Shown: positions 17,420 through 25,778, numbered from the stretch's first letter. The stretch is 64,000 nt of DNA from Anaerolineales bacterium (GCA_030583925.1 CP129482.1:1612001-1676000); one strand, 5' to 3'. The notes: generated by a model not told the origin, from the letters alone. A program made the numbers and translations.

Positions 17420-18429
17420 TGCTCGAAGTCCAAAATATTTTCAAATCCTACGAAGACAAACCTCTCCTCAATGGCATATCATTCGACATCGCGGAGGGGG
17501 AGACGGTCTGTCTGCTCGGCGCCTCGGGCAGCGGCAAATCCACTCTTTTGCGGATGATCGCTGGACTCGAATCACCCGATTCGGGATTCATCGCCTTCGG
17601 CGGCTTCGACCTCGCCTCGACTCCGCCTCATCTCCGCGACTTCGGCCTGGTCTTCCAAGATTACGCCTTGTTCCCCCACCTCAACGTCCACGATAACGTC
17701 GCCTTCGGTCTGCGGATGCGCCGCCACGGACAAGATGAAATTGCACAGCGCGTAGCCAATTCATTGGAACTCGTCAACTTGAAGGGGTTTGAAAAACGAA
17801 GCGCAACCGATCTCTCAGGCGGAGAACAACAACGCATCGCCCTTGCTCGCGCGCTGGCGATTCGTCCGCGCTTGCTGATGCTCGATGAGCCCCTCGGCGC
17901 ATTGGATAGAACTTTGAAAGAAGGGTTGCTGACCGAACTGCGTTCCATTTTGCGGAAGACAAAAATTCCCGCGCTTTATATCACTCACGACCAAGATGAA
18001 GCCTTCGCCATCGCTGATCGAATTTTGATTCTGCATGATGGAAAAATTATTCGAGATGGCGCGCCGATGGATCTGGTCGAAAATCCGCAGTCGGCTTATG
18101 TGGCGGAGTTTTTGGGGCTGGGCAATGTGATCGAAGGGGAAGAAAGAGGAAAGACGAAAGATGGAAAGTGGAAAGTGGTTAGCAGGGTTGGCGACTTTGT
18201 TGTTGCGTGCAACCACAAACACTCGAAGGGCGAGGAAGTCTGCCTACTGGCGCGCCCGCTTGAGGTCCGAAGTGAAGCGAATGTTTTATTGGGTGTTGTC
18301 GCCGATGTGATATTCCAGAAAGACAAGTATAAAGTCACATTCGATAACGGACTTTATGTCCATTTGAAGGATGCGCCGAAAGTGGGGAAGAAGGTCTCGG
18401 TGAGGGTTAAGGTAGAATGTCTCGGATGA
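17419..18429 (+). CDS. thiQ: Thiamine ABC transporter, ATP-binding protein
   Basis: A 336-residue ABC ATPase. Walker A is GASGSGKS, the Q-loop is in VFQDYALFPH, the signature is LSGGEQQR, Walker B is LLMLDEPLGALD and the H-loop is YITHDQDEA. A C-terminal extension of about 100 residues resembles a TOBE-like regulatory domain, longer than the compact E. coli ThiQ. A purine-rich repeat (GAAAG words, 18137-18181) is translated in frame at the junction to that extension. The start codon overlaps the thiP stop (TGATG), indicating translational coupling. Substrate specificity is inferred from its neighbours and from the riboswitch. Confidence 0.92.
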   Translation: MLEVQNIFKSYEDKPLLNGISFDIAEGETVCLLGASGSGKSTLLRMIAGLESPDSGFIAFGGFDLASTPPHLRDFGLVFQDYALFPHLNVHDNVAFGLRMRRHGQDEIAQRVANSLELVNLKGFEKRSATDLSGGEQQRIALARALAIRPRLLMLDEPLGALDRTLKEGLLTELRSILRKTKIPALYITHDQDEAFAIADRILILHDGKIIRDGAPMDLVENPQSAYVAEFLGLGNVIEGEERGKTKDGKWKVVSRVGDFVVACNHKHSKGEEVCLLARPLEVRSEANVLLGVVADVIFQKDKYKVTFDNGLYVHLKDAPKVGKKVSVRVKVECLG

Positions 18430-18881
18430 GAGTCAAATCGCAGAAAAAGAATCTTGCAGGCGATGTTGTGTATGAGTACGAGGGCGATGAAATCAGGCGT
18501 GACGCGAACTCGATCGTGATCGAAGCCAGGTTTACGCGCGAGGATATGCCCTATATGGGCATTGTCCTCAAAAAAGACGACCGCTTCGTGGAATATTATT
18601 ACACCGATCGCTGGTACAACATCTTCGCGATCTACGACCGCGACGACGGCGCGCTCAAAGGCTGGTATTGCAACATCGGCAAGCCTGCCGTGATCGAAGA
18701 CGGTGTCGTTTCGTATGTTGATCTGGCTTTGGATTTGTGGGTTTCAGTGGACGGGAAGCAAACTGTTTTGGATGAGGACGAATTCGAAGCGCTCAACCTG
18801 ACCGACGGATTGCGCGAGGGTGCGTTGACAGGTTTGAGCGAATTAAAACAAGTGTTTTTAAGAGAAAAACCTCCGAGGTAA
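18417..18881 (+). CDS. DUF402 (FomD/Ntdp-like) family protein
   Basis: A 154-residue protein of the DUF402 family, whose characterised members are nucleoside di- and triphosphate phosphatases (Ntdp) and FomD. Family hallmarks visible are the aromatic cluster DRFVEYYYTDRWYNIFAIYD, the WYCNIGKPA segment and the acidic DVDLALD-like motif (YVDLALDLWV) that would bind the metal. It starts inside the end of thiQ (13-base overlap; an alternative ATG is nine bases later), so it belongs to the thiamine operon. A role in nucleotide or TPP-related phosphate hydrolysis is possible but not shown. A terminator overlaps its last codons. Confidence 0.8.
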   Translation: MSRMRVKSQKKNLAGDVVYEYEGDEIRRDANSIVIEARFTREDMPYMGIVLKKDDRFVEYYYTDRWYNIFAIYDRDDGALKGWYCNIGKPAVIEDGVVSYVDLALDLWVSVDGKQTVLDEDEFEALNLTDGLREGALTGLSELKQVFLREKPPR

Positions 18882-18894
18882 CTCGGAGGTTTTT
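18865..18894. terminator. Bidirectional terminator between convergent genes
   Basis: A hairpin with arms AAAACCTCCGAG and CTCGGAGGTTTT and a four-base loop, with A and T runs on the two sides. It ends the thiamine operon on the plus strand and can serve the 52-residue membrane protein gene on the minus strand. Confidence 0.9.
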
Positions 18895-18912
18895 GCAGTG
18901 GTTGTAGTTGAA

Positions 18913-19071
18913 CTAAAAATCCAACGCTTGCATGATCTGGTCGCCGTATTGCCACAATATAGTAGCAGCTGCGCAGCAACAGCATAACACTACGACGACA
19001 ACTGCCGCGATGATGATCGTGGTGTTGTTCTTTTTTGGTTCTTCACTGACAGGGGGCATTTGCTCGTTCAT
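18913..19071 (-). CDS. Small 52-residue membrane protein with Cys tetrad
   Basis: A short gene of 53 codons with a good ribosome-binding site (GAGGAG, nine bases before the ATG). The product has a charged N-terminus (about 16 residues), then one hydrophobic segment rich in Ile, Val and Ala that contains four consecutive cysteines (VVVLCCCCAAA), and a short tail. It probably sits in the membrane with the N-terminus inside. It is unlike any family recalled here. It lies downstream of the DUF4126 gene on the same strand, with a terminator immediately after the stop, so it may be its last cistron. The frame is supported by start signal, composition and terminator only. Confidence 0.65.
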   Translation of the reverse strand: MNEQMPPVSEEPKKNNTTIIIAAVVVVVLCCCCAAATILWQYGDQIMQALDF

Positions 19072-19112
19072 AATTTCTACTCCTCTATAAAATAGATTTG
19101 ACGCCGATTATA

Positions 19113-19679
19113 TCAGGTCGTGACGCGGTTTGCCCGGCGGTACAGCCAGTAGATGACGAACGCGCCGAGGACGATGATTAGCGTGCCGATGAGGATCGGC
19201 AGGACGATCGCTACAATGGACAGCACGGTCGAGGTGACATCCTCCGCGATGGACACAGGAACGTTTCCTGCGCCGCCTGTAGTTGCCGTCACTGCGGGGC
19301 GGAGTGCGCCGGCTTTGGCGACATGCACCGTGCCAGCCACGAGTAAGCCAGCCGCCAATGCCAGCACGGGGCTCACGTCGGTCACGACATTCGCGCTTGC
19401 GGCGAAGGCGATCGCTCCCGCCGTCGGGCGAATGACGGTTTGGATCACATCGTTGATGTGGTTGACCGCAGGCACTTTATCAGCCAGCATCTCGATGATG
19501 ACCAGCGCGCAAAGCAATAGGATGATCCACGGGTTTGCCAAGGCATCCCAGGGCGAACTTAATTTGAGCAGGTCGGTGTAGCGCGCGACCAGCCCAACGA
19601 TCAGCAATGGGATGTAGGCATTCAATCCCGCGCTGGCGGATAGCCCGAAGGCGGTAAAGATTCCAGTAAGTAGTTCCAT
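19113..19679 (-). CDS. DUF4126 integral membrane protein
   Basis: A 188-residue protein with about five hydrophobic segments, matching the DUF4126 family (GLSASAGLNAYIPLL at the N-terminus, ADKVPAVNHINDVIQT in the middle, and a Gly-rich TTGGAGN loop). The start chosen at 19679 follows AGGAG and begins with the conserved first helix; the frame stays open 14 codons further upstream without a good start signal. The family has no established function. It is 76 bases downstream of the DUF2085 gene on the same strand, so both may be co-transcribed. Confidence 0.82.
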   Translation of the reverse strand: MELLTGIFTAFGLSASAGLNAYIPLLIVGLVARYTDLLKLSSPWDALANPWIILLLCALVIIEMLADKVPAVNHINDVIQTVIRPTAGAIAFAASANVVTDVSPVLALAAGLLVAGTVHVAKAGALRPAVTATTGGAGNVPVSIAEDVTSTVLSIVAIVLPILIGTLIIVLGAFVIYWLYRRANRVTT

Positions 19680-19755
19680 AATTTTCTCCTTGATAATTTG
19701 GAATCGTGGGGCTTGTTCCACGCCGGCGGCGAGTCGCCGGATTCCAAAGGTTGAA

Positions 19756-20592
19756 TCAACCTAAAGGCAAGCCTCCCCAGGTTCCCGTCAGAGAGAGGCG
19801 GAGCAGGTCAATTGCCGAGATCATCAAAAGCGCGAGGGTCAGCCCGGCGAGGAAGGGCATCCACATTTCGGTCAAGCGGTGGAATGAGTTTTCCTGCCGC
19901 ATGATCATCAACCACGCCATGGTGAAGACGATGGTCAGCAACGTGAGGACGCCGAGCGCGCTGAGGACGGCGACGGGATAAAGAACGAGCGGGCTTTCGG
20001 TGAGGATGAGCAGGTCAACCAACGCTACGATGCCGATCAGCGCGGCGAGTTTCTTCCAATCGAGAGCGCGTTCGGCGTCTGTAGTTTGCCACACCGCCTG
20101 GTTGAACGCGGGGAAGAGAATGGATGCCAGCGCGATACCCATGCCGCTCCCGGTGAGGAGACGCAGGGCGCTGTTCGGCGTGTAAAGGTTGGGAATGGCG
20201 CTGAGCGCGCTGTCTGAGGTTTGTTTGAGCAGATATAAGTACGAGTTTGAACCGTCAATGCCGAAGGCAAGGAAGAACAGCAGAAGCGGCGCGCCGAGTT
20301 TCCAGCCGGGCATTCCGCTTTTCTTTTTGCTGGCAAACGCGAAAAAGACCAGCGAGATGGCGGCGGCGTTGAATTCGCCCGTGCAACGTACACACAATGG
20401 AAGTTGCCGCTCGCCGATGTGGAATGAGCGTTCGTCAATGCGATGGCAGACAGCGTAGCCGATGGCGTCCGCTTTGCCGAGCAAGCCCGGCGGAGCGACG
20501 TAAAACCACGTTGAAAATGCGAGTAACGCCGCGAGCGGGATGAACCAACGCATGAGGCTGTGATATTTGGGTTGCGCGCTTGCTTGTTCCAT
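19756..20592 (-). CDS. DUF2085 membrane protein
   Basis: A 278-residue membrane protein of the DUF2085 family. The diagnostic region is VCHRIDERSF followed by RQLPLCVRCTGEF, a Cys/His set (CH...CxRC) that may bind a metal near the membrane surface. Six to seven hydrophobic segments are seen. The family is uncharacterised. It is divergently oriented from pfkA, with 80 bases between the two starts, so the promoters of both probably lie in that gap. Confidence 0.85.
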   Translation of the reverse strand: MEQASAQPKYHSLMRWFIPLAALLAFSTWFYVAPPGLLGKADAIGYAVCHRIDERSFHIGERQLPLCVRCTGEFNAAAISLVFFAFASKKKSGMPGWKLGAPLLLFFLAFGIDGSNSYLYLLKQTSDSALSAIPNLYTPNSALRLLTGSGMGIALASILFPAFNQAVWQTTDAERALDWKKLAALIGIVALVDLLILTESPLVLYPVAVLSALGVLTLLTIVFTMAWLMIMRQENSFHRLTEMWMPFLAGLTLALLMISAIDLLRLSLTGTWGGLPLG

Positions 20593-20672
20593 GCCGTTTA
20601 TTATATGAGTTTATACGATTGCATGCAAGCAGGGTTGCGCGTCTGCGGTATGATTGTGGGCAAGGAGTTGCC

Positions 20673-21758
20673 ATGAAGCGAATTGGAATACTTACCGGCG
20701 GCGGCGACGCGCCGGGACTCAACGCGGTCATCCGCGCGGCGGTGAAGACTGCCATTTACGAATACGATAGTGAAGTGTTGGGAATCCGCGACGGCTATGA
20801 TGGATTTATTGACGGAGACAGAGGGATTGTTCCTCTTACGATCGATTCGGTGCGCGGAATTTTGCCGCGCGGCGGAACGATCCTTGGAGCGGCGAACCGC
20901 GGCAACCCCTACGCGCGCAAAGTGATGCGCGACGGCAAGGAAGTTTTGATAGACGTTTCGGACGAGATCATCAAAGGTATCAAACGTCTCGAAATGGACG
21001 CCTTGCTGGTCCTCGGCGGGGATGGAACGCTGCATATCGCCCACGCGCTCTACAAAAAAGGCGCGCCGGTTATCGGCGTTCCCAAAACGATTGACAACGA
21101 TATCGGCGGGACGGAATTTACCTTCGGTTTCGATACGGCAGTCACAACTGCCACCGAAGCCATTGACCGTCTGCACACGACGGCGGAATCACACCATCGC
21201 GTAATGGTGCTGGAATTAATGGGGCGCGACGCCGGGTTCATTGCTCTACATGCCGGTTTGGCGGGCGGCGCGGACGTGATCCTCATCCCGGAAATCCCGT
21301 TCAAGTTCGAGGCGGTCCTTGCCGAGGTCCGCCAGCGTGTAGAGAGCGGATACTTGTTCAGCATTATTGTCGTTTCGGAAGGAGCCAAGCCTCAGGGTGG
21401 AGAACAGGTTTTTTCGCGCGGCGGAGATGAAATTTATGTGCCTCGGCTCGGCGGGATCGGTCATGTTGTGGGCGAGTACATCGAAAAACAAGGATTCGAA
21501 TCACGCGTCACCGTGCTGGGACATTTACAACGCGGCGGCACGCCAACTCCCTTCGACCGTTGGCTCGCCACGCGCTTCGGCTCGGCGGCGGTCCGTTTGG
21601 CGGCGCAAGGCAAGTTCGATTGCATGGTCGCTTTGCGCGCCGGAAAAATCGTCCCTGTTGGGCTGGAAGAAGTCACCTCCATCGCCAAACGTGTAGATGT
21701 CAACGACGATGCCGTCATCACCGCCCGCAACATGGGCATTTCATTTGGAGATGAGTAG
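20673..21758 (+). CDS. pfkA: 6-phosphofructokinase
   Basis: A 361-residue phosphofructokinase. Visible motifs are GGGDAPGLNAVIR, GGDGTL, PKTIDNDIGGTEFTFGFDTA and MGRDAGFIA. At the positions used to tell phosphoryl donors apart (E. coli 104 and 124) it has Gly in GGDG and Lys in PKTIDND; Gly/Gly is the classical ATP type and Asp/Lys the pyrophosphate type, so this is a mixed form usually assigned to ATP use. The ATG at 20673 follows AAGGAG; the frame is open upstream to 20580 without a start signal. It catalyses the committed step of glycolysis, which fits the glucan phosphorylase encoded at 28703. Confidence 0.93.
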   Translation: MKRIGILTGGGDAPGLNAVIRAAVKTAIYEYDSEVLGIRDGYDGFIDGDRGIVPLTIDSVRGILPRGGTILGAANRGNPYARKVMRDGKEVLIDVSDEIIKGIKRLEMDALLVLGGDGTLHIAHALYKKGAPVIGVPKTIDNDIGGTEFTFGFDTAVTTATEAIDRLHTTAESHHRVMVLELMGRDAGFIALHAGLAGGADVILIPEIPFKFEAVLAEVRQRVESGYLFSIIVVSEGAKPQGGEQVFSRGGDEIYVPRLGGIGHVVGEYIEKQGFESRVTVLGHLQRGGTPTPFDRWLATRFGSAAVRLAAQGKFDCMVALRAGKIVPVGLEEVTSIAKRVDVNDDAVITARNMGISFGDE

Positions 21759-21814
21759 TTTCCTCTTTCCTTTTCGAGGATGTTTCTTTTTTGAAATCGT
21801 CTTGCAAAAGAGCC

Positions 21815-21892
21815 TCAGCCACCGAGAACACAGAGTTATTGGAGTTTTTTAAAAGGCTTTTTCTCTGTGTTCTCTGTGTCTCTGTGGCTAAG
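21815..21892. repeat. CTCTGTGTTCTCTGTG inverted repeat
   Basis: Outer words AGCCACCGAGAACACAGAG and CTCTGTGTCTCTGTGGCT form a long imperfect inverted repeat downstream of pfkA. Related copies are at 15720-15797 (within the annotated start of thiP) and 44620-44697. Confidence 0.7.
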
Positions 21893-21908
21893 AACTTAGA
21901 AGGACTTT

Positions 21909-21948
21909 TAAAAAACCACAACGCCGCCCGAAAGGGCGGCGTTGGTGG
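21909..21948 (-). terminator. Strong intrinsic terminator (minus strand)
   Basis: A ten-base GC-rich stem, 21920-21929 with 21934-21943 (AACGCCGCCC and GGGCGGCGTT), extended by CCAC/GTGG with one bulge. Read on the minus strand it is followed by a run of six T. It ends the short transcription unit that starts near 22080. Confidence 0.85.
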
Positions 21949-21965
21949 GGCGCTGTGGCTTCCTT

Positions 21966-22022
21966 TTACTTGAGGAGGGATGCCACAGCGCTGGGTTTGT
22001 TACTACTATCCATGTTAGACAT
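21966..22022 (-). CDS. Probable 18-residue peptide gene with optimal start signal
   Basis: Reads MSNMDSSNKPSAVASLLK and stops. The ATG follows GAAAGGAGGAGGTG, a near-perfect Shine-Dalgarno with ideal spacing. A consensus promoter lies about 65 bases upstream and a strong terminator follows 18 bases after the stop, so promoter, start signal, frame and terminator make one complete compact unit. A ten-base perfect inverted repeat (21950-21959 with 21982-21991) overlaps the last codons. The peptide has no membrane segment and no homologue recalled here. It may be a small regulatory peptide, or the unit may chiefly be a small RNA. Calling it a CDS rests on the start signal. Confidence 0.55.
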   Translation of the reverse strand: MSNMDSSNKPSAVASLLK

Positions 22023-22086
22023 CACCTCCTCCTTTCTATAGGATGGCGGTTCAATTTGTTTGCCCCACAGTTCCTGCAATGACGGC

Positions 22087-22115
22087 AGTATGTCACACTT
22101 CGAGATGAATGTCAA
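22087..22115 (-). promoter_or_regulatory. Consensus-like promoter for the 18-residue peptide unit
   Basis: On the minus strand TTGACA (22115-22110), 17 bases, then CATACT (22092-22087). The spacing is optimal and the -35 box is perfect. Transcription would run toward the peptide ORF at 22022-21966. Confidence 0.75.
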
Positions 22116-22229
22116 TAGCCGCATTTCAGTTCTTATTAAACTGTAATTTACGCAATCCTGATACTTTTTGAGAGACTTCGCAAGCCTCCCCGCGCTATGC
22201 TTGCTGAAAACTTTTCACGGAGACTTTGC

Positions 22230-23828
22230 ATGAAAACCAATCCAAACCGGTTCTGGCTTCTCGTCATTCTGCTCGGTTGGGCGTTCGATTTCCTCTTTTG
22301 GGAAAAGCCCCTCGGCGTCAACTTCTTCATCTTCGTGACGCTGTGTATCGCCACCGGGATTTATCTTTTGCAGACGGACGGACTGCGCCTCTCGCGCCGG
22401 GGAAGCCTGCTTCTGTTTCCTTTGGCGTTTTTCGCCGCCCTCACCTTTTTCCGCCGTGAGCCGATGACGGTGTTCCTCGCCGTTTCGATGTCCATCTTCC
22501 TGATGGGAGTCTTCGCCCTCACTTACCTCGGCGGCAACTGGACGCGCTACCGCATCCTTGATTACATTATCGGCTATTTGACTCTCTTCGGAAGCATGAT
22601 CGCGCGTCCAATTGGGTTTGCCGCCGAAGTGAAGCGCGACCAGCCCGCCCCGTCGAATCCGAAGCGGAACGTCTGGCCCGTCGTGCGCGGCATCGTCATC
22701 GCGTTGCCCGTCATCGCGATCTTCGCCTCCCTGCTTTCCTCCGCCGACCCGATCTTCGCGGATCGTTTCGAGAAATTCATCGAATTGTTCAACATTGACA
22801 ACCTGCCCGAATATATTTTCAGGCTGGTTTACATTTTGATCTTTGCCTATGCCATCGCGGGCGCGTTCCTGCACGCCGCGCAAAAATCGGACGATAAAGT
22901 GGAGGACAAAAATCTCGTCGCGCCGTTTCTCGGCTTCACCGAGTCTGCTATCGTGCTTGGGAGTTTGACGATTTTGTTCGCCGCTTTTGTTGTTATTCAG
23001 TTTCAATATTTTTTTGGCGGACAGGCGAACATCAATCTCGCAGGCTACACCTATTCAGAATATGCGCGGCGCGGGTTTGGCGAACTGGTGACGGTGGCGT
23101 TCTTCAGTTTGTTGCTGTTGCTCGGCTTGGGCGGCATCGCCAAACGCGAGACCGATGTTCATCGTCGTGTGTTCTCGACGCTGGGTATTGTGTTGGTCGG
23201 CTTGGTGATCGTGATGCAGGTCTCGGCGTTCCAGCGACTCGTCTTGTACGAAAACGCGTACGGCTTCTCGCGCCTGCGGACGTACACGCACGTGTTCATG
23301 ATCTGGCTGGCGGTGTTGCTGGTCGCGGTTGCCGCGCTGGAATTGCTGAAAAAGGAACGCTCCATCGGGTTTGCGATGGTGTTGGCTGCGCTGGGATTCG
23401 TCGCCTCGCTCGGCTTGCTCAACGTGGACGCGTTCATCGTGCGCCAGAACATCCAGCGCGAACTGCGCGGCACGGTGGGGGAGAATTTGAACGAGCGTCA
23501 GCAGGTTGATCTGGACACGCAATACTTTCTGGATCTGTCAGACGATGCCGTTCCCGCCCTTGTGTCAGGTTTTCAGAGTAAGGCTCTTTCTGAGGCTGTT
23601 CATGAAAAGATCGGGGCGGCGTTGGCTTGCCGCTGGCATGACCGCGAACAGAAGGAGGCAGCAATCCCGTGGCAGGGATTTCACCTTTCCCGCCTCTTTG
23701 CCAATCGCGCTTTTGCGGAGATTGAAAGCGAACTAGCCGCCTATACGATTACCGATACCGATTACCCAGTGGTAGTCAAAACTCCAAGCGGCGAAGAGTT
23801 TTCTTGTTGGGGATATTATTACGATTAG
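22230..23828 (+). CDS. DUF4173/DUF4153-like multi-pass membrane protein
   Basis: A 532-residue protein with about eleven to twelve hydrophobic segments in residues 1-400 and a soluble C-terminal part of about 130 residues. The segment YTYSEYARRGFGELVTVA is the hallmark of DUF4173. The family has no settled function. The start at 22230 follows ACGGAG; an ATG 33 bases upstream is less well placed. The C-terminal domain includes LDTQYFLDLSDDAVPAL, and ends CWGYYYD. The gene stands alone between the peptide unit (divergent) and a convergent acetyltransferase gene. Confidence 0.8.
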   Translation: MKTNPNRFWLLVILLGWAFDFLFWEKPLGVNFFIFVTLCIATGIYLLQTDGLRLSRRGSLLLFPLAFFAALTFFRREPMTVFLAVSMSIFLMGVFALTYLGGNWTRYRILDYIIGYLTLFGSMIARPIGFAAEVKRDQPAPSNPKRNVWPVVRGIVIALPVIAIFASLLSSADPIFADRFEKFIELFNIDNLPEYIFRLVYILIFAYAIAGAFLHAAQKSDDKVEDKNLVAPFLGFTESAIVLGSLTILFAAFVVIQFQYFFGGQANINLAGYTYSEYARRGFGELVTVAFFSLLLLLGLGGIAKRETDVHRRVFSTLGIVLVGLVIVMQVSAFQRLVLYENAYGFSRLRTYTHVFMIWLAVLLVAVAALELLKKERSIGFAMVLAALGFVASLGLLNVDAFIVRQNIQRELRGTVGENLNERQQVDLDTQYFLDLSDDAVPALVSGFQSKALSEAVHEKIGAALACRWHDREQKEAAIPWQGFHLSRLFANRAFAEIESELAAYTITDTDYPVVVKTPSGEEFSCWGYYYD

Positions 23829-23871
23829 GAGTAAACGCCGCTCAGTCCAGCGACTTATTTTCTCCCTTGAC

Positions 23872-24894
23872 CTACTTCTTCGAAGAAGAACGCGTGTTGA
23901 ACGCCGCCATCGCGACCATGGCGTGGTTCGTATCTTCAAGGTGAAAGCCCAAACTGCGTTTTACATCGTAGGCGCCTGCGCCAAAACGGACAAGGCGAAC
24001 CTTGTGCTTGAACGCTTCCTGAAGTGCGGCATGCAGCAAATAAAAATATCCGCCGGGAACATCGTCTTCGAGTCCGAGCGCGGTGGCAAGTTGGAATTGA
24101 TTATCGCGCACGACTGCCGCGCACCCCACGCGTTTTCCATCCTTGTGAAGTTCGAGCCAAGTACCGTCAATCATCGAAAAGTTTTCCAGCAAGCCGCGCA
24201 TCCATGGGTTGGGCGCCGCTCCGTTCCAGATGGAGATGTTTTGGATCAATTGAAGCGCGGCGTCAACGTCAGAAACTGTTTTATGTTTGGAGAGAACGAG
24301 TCCGCTGTCTTCAGCCTCTTTGATGCTTTTTTTGTACTGCTGGCGGTCCTTCTTGTTGCCCGATTCGAGATATTCGTCAAAACTTTGCCATTCCATCGGC
24401 ATATACGTGCCGGGTTCCGAGACGGTCAGCGGCTTGAAGCCTTTGGGCCAACCGTATCGTAATTGCTCAGTGAGCAAATAATCGAAGAGCAGGAATGAGC
24501 ACTTCTGTTTCTTGAATTGTTCTCGGGCGGCTTGTGCGAGAGCGGATAGCGCCCTATCGCGCATTGGCTCGCCGGGCAATAGTAATGCCGATGTGTCAGC
24601 GAGCGGCGAACGGCAAACGAGTAACGGCCTGTGTTTGAAAATGGACGCCATGAACTCACGCGCGATGGCGGGAAGCGGCAGCGGTTCGTTGTGGACTTTG
24701 AAGAGGGCTGCGCCTGCCACCGGCGTTTTCCCATCCCAGGCAAGCAGGTACGTAGGTTGCGCGTCTGTCATGGCGCGTTCGCCGAATTGGTACCAACTAT
24801 GGCTTTGAAAGCCGCGCCCAGAAACGATACGATTCCAGATTTCGGGCTTGATCTCGTTAATAGTATGAAAAACGTCAACCTTCAGGTCTGCCAT
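23872..24894 (-). CDS. FemAB/GNAT-type N-acyltransferase
   Basis: A 340-residue protein with two GNAT-like halves, as in FemAB-related acyl transferases. The C-terminal half holds the central elements (ELHKDGKRVGCAAVVRDNQFQLATALGLED, then VRLVRFGAGAYDVKRSLGF), resembling the peptidoglycan or lipid-linked peptidyltransferase group, where a GNAT core uses aminoacyl-tRNA or acyl-CoA. The exact donor and acceptor are unknown. No signal peptide or membrane helix is seen. It is convergent with the gene at 22230 and 110 bases from the transporter gene upstream of it. Confidence 0.75.
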   Translation of the reverse strand: MADLKVDVFHTINEIKPEIWNRIVSGRGFQSHSWYQFGERAMTDAQPTYLLAWDGKTPVAGAALFKVHNEPLPLPAIAREFMASIFKHRPLLVCRSPLADTSALLLPGEPMRDRALSALAQAAREQFKKQKCSFLLFDYLLTEQLRYGWPKGFKPLTVSEPGTYMPMEWQSFDEYLESGNKKDRQQYKKSIKEAEDSGLVLSKHKTVSDVDAALQLIQNISIWNGAAPNPWMRGLLENFSMIDGTWLELHKDGKRVGCAAVVRDNQFQLATALGLEDDVPGGYFYLLHAALQEAFKHKVRLVRFGAGAYDVKRSLGFHLEDTNHAMVAMAAFNTRSSSKK

Positions 24895-25004
24895 TCATGC
24901 TCCCGTGCAACCCAATTGTACATGGATTGGATTATAAACTGTTTGGCGATAGCCGGTAATACCGCAACGATGAGATCATTCGCCGCGGCTTGGAGTGTAT
25001 CCGG

Positions 25005-25718
25005 CTAGGCGCTAAAAGGATTGAAATTCGTGTCGCGGTCGAAATAATCCTCCGATTCGACCGCTTTCAGCCGGTTTGTGATGAGATAGGTGATGGGCGT
25101 CATCAACGCCTCTATCGCCGTTTTGAACAAATAATTCGTTACCACGAGCGTTGTAAACAACTCCCATGGAAACACGCCCAAAGATGTTGCCACCAGAACG
25201 AAGATCGTCGAATCGAAAAATTCGCCCACAAGAGTCGAGCTGATCGTCCTCAACCAAAGCCAGCGACCGTTCGTCATCACCTTCATTTTTGCCAGCACAA
25301 ACGAGTTCGCGAATTCACCGACCCAATATCCTGAAAGCGAGCCGAAGACGATTCCCCCGGTTGCCATGCCGCCGAGGATCGCCGCGTAACTCGCATCGCC
25401 AGCGTAGGTTTGCCAGTTTGCCTCGCCCGGCAAAGTTTGCACGAGCCAGAACGCACCCGATGCAAGCGCGAGACAAAAGAATCCCGTCCAGATGACGCGG
25501 CGCGAGCGTTTATAACCATAGACCTCGGTAAGGATATCACCGAAGATATAACTGATCGGGAACAGGATTGTCCCTGCGTCGAATGCCAACGGCACGCCGA
25601 AGAGATTGAAGTTGAGGTCAATGATCTTGGCAGACGAGGCGATATTGCTGACCACCAGAACGGTGACGAAGACAGCCATGATGACATCGAAGAAGCGGTA
25701 TGGTTTGTGAGAATTCAT
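25005..25718 (-). CDS. yhhQ: Queuosine precursor transporter
   Basis: A 237-residue membrane protein of the VUT/YhhQ family, which imports queuosine precursors (preQ0/preQ1 or queuine). Characteristic segments are FPISYIFGDILTEVYGYKRSR near the N-terminus and WLRTISSTLVGEFFDSTIF with the conserved Glu/Asp pair in the second half, followed by EALMTPITY. Six or seven helices are predicted by eye. The ATG at 25718 is preferred over a TTG five codons upstream. No preQ1 riboswitch is recognisable between the gene and tRNA-Glu. No queuosine biosynthesis gene is in the window. Confidence 0.92.
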   Translation of the reverse strand: MNSHKPYRFFDVIMAVFVTVLVVSNIASSAKIIDLNFNLFGVPLAFDAGTILFPISYIFGDILTEVYGYKRSRRVIWTGFFCLALASGAFWLVQTLPGEANWQTYAGDASYAAILGGMATGGIVFGSLSGYWVGEFANSFVLAKMKVMTNGRWLWLRTISSTLVGEFFDSTIFVLVATSLGVFPWELFTTLVVTNYLFKTAIEALMTPITYLITNRLKAVESEDYFDRDTNFNPFSA

Positions 25719-25739
25719 GAAGACACCCTGCAAATTTTA

Positions 25740-25773
25740 AAAGTGACAGCCATCTCAAGATGACTGTCACTTT
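25740..25773 (-). terminator. Hairpin terminator after tRNA-Glu, part of a repeat family
   Basis: Arms AAAGTGACAG and CTGTCACTTT with an inner CATCT/AGATG pairing make one long hairpin. On the minus strand it is followed by TTTTAAAA and lies five bases past the tRNA 3' end. The GTGACTGTCACTT core recurs as a perfect palindrome at 56505-56533. Confidence 0.8.
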
Positions 25774-25778
25774 GCTTG

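Noticed and set aside
25719..25778. preQ1 riboswitch upstream of the queuosine precursor transporter
   Set aside because: The stretch is a tRNA terminator hairpin; no preQ1 aptamer elements could be traced.
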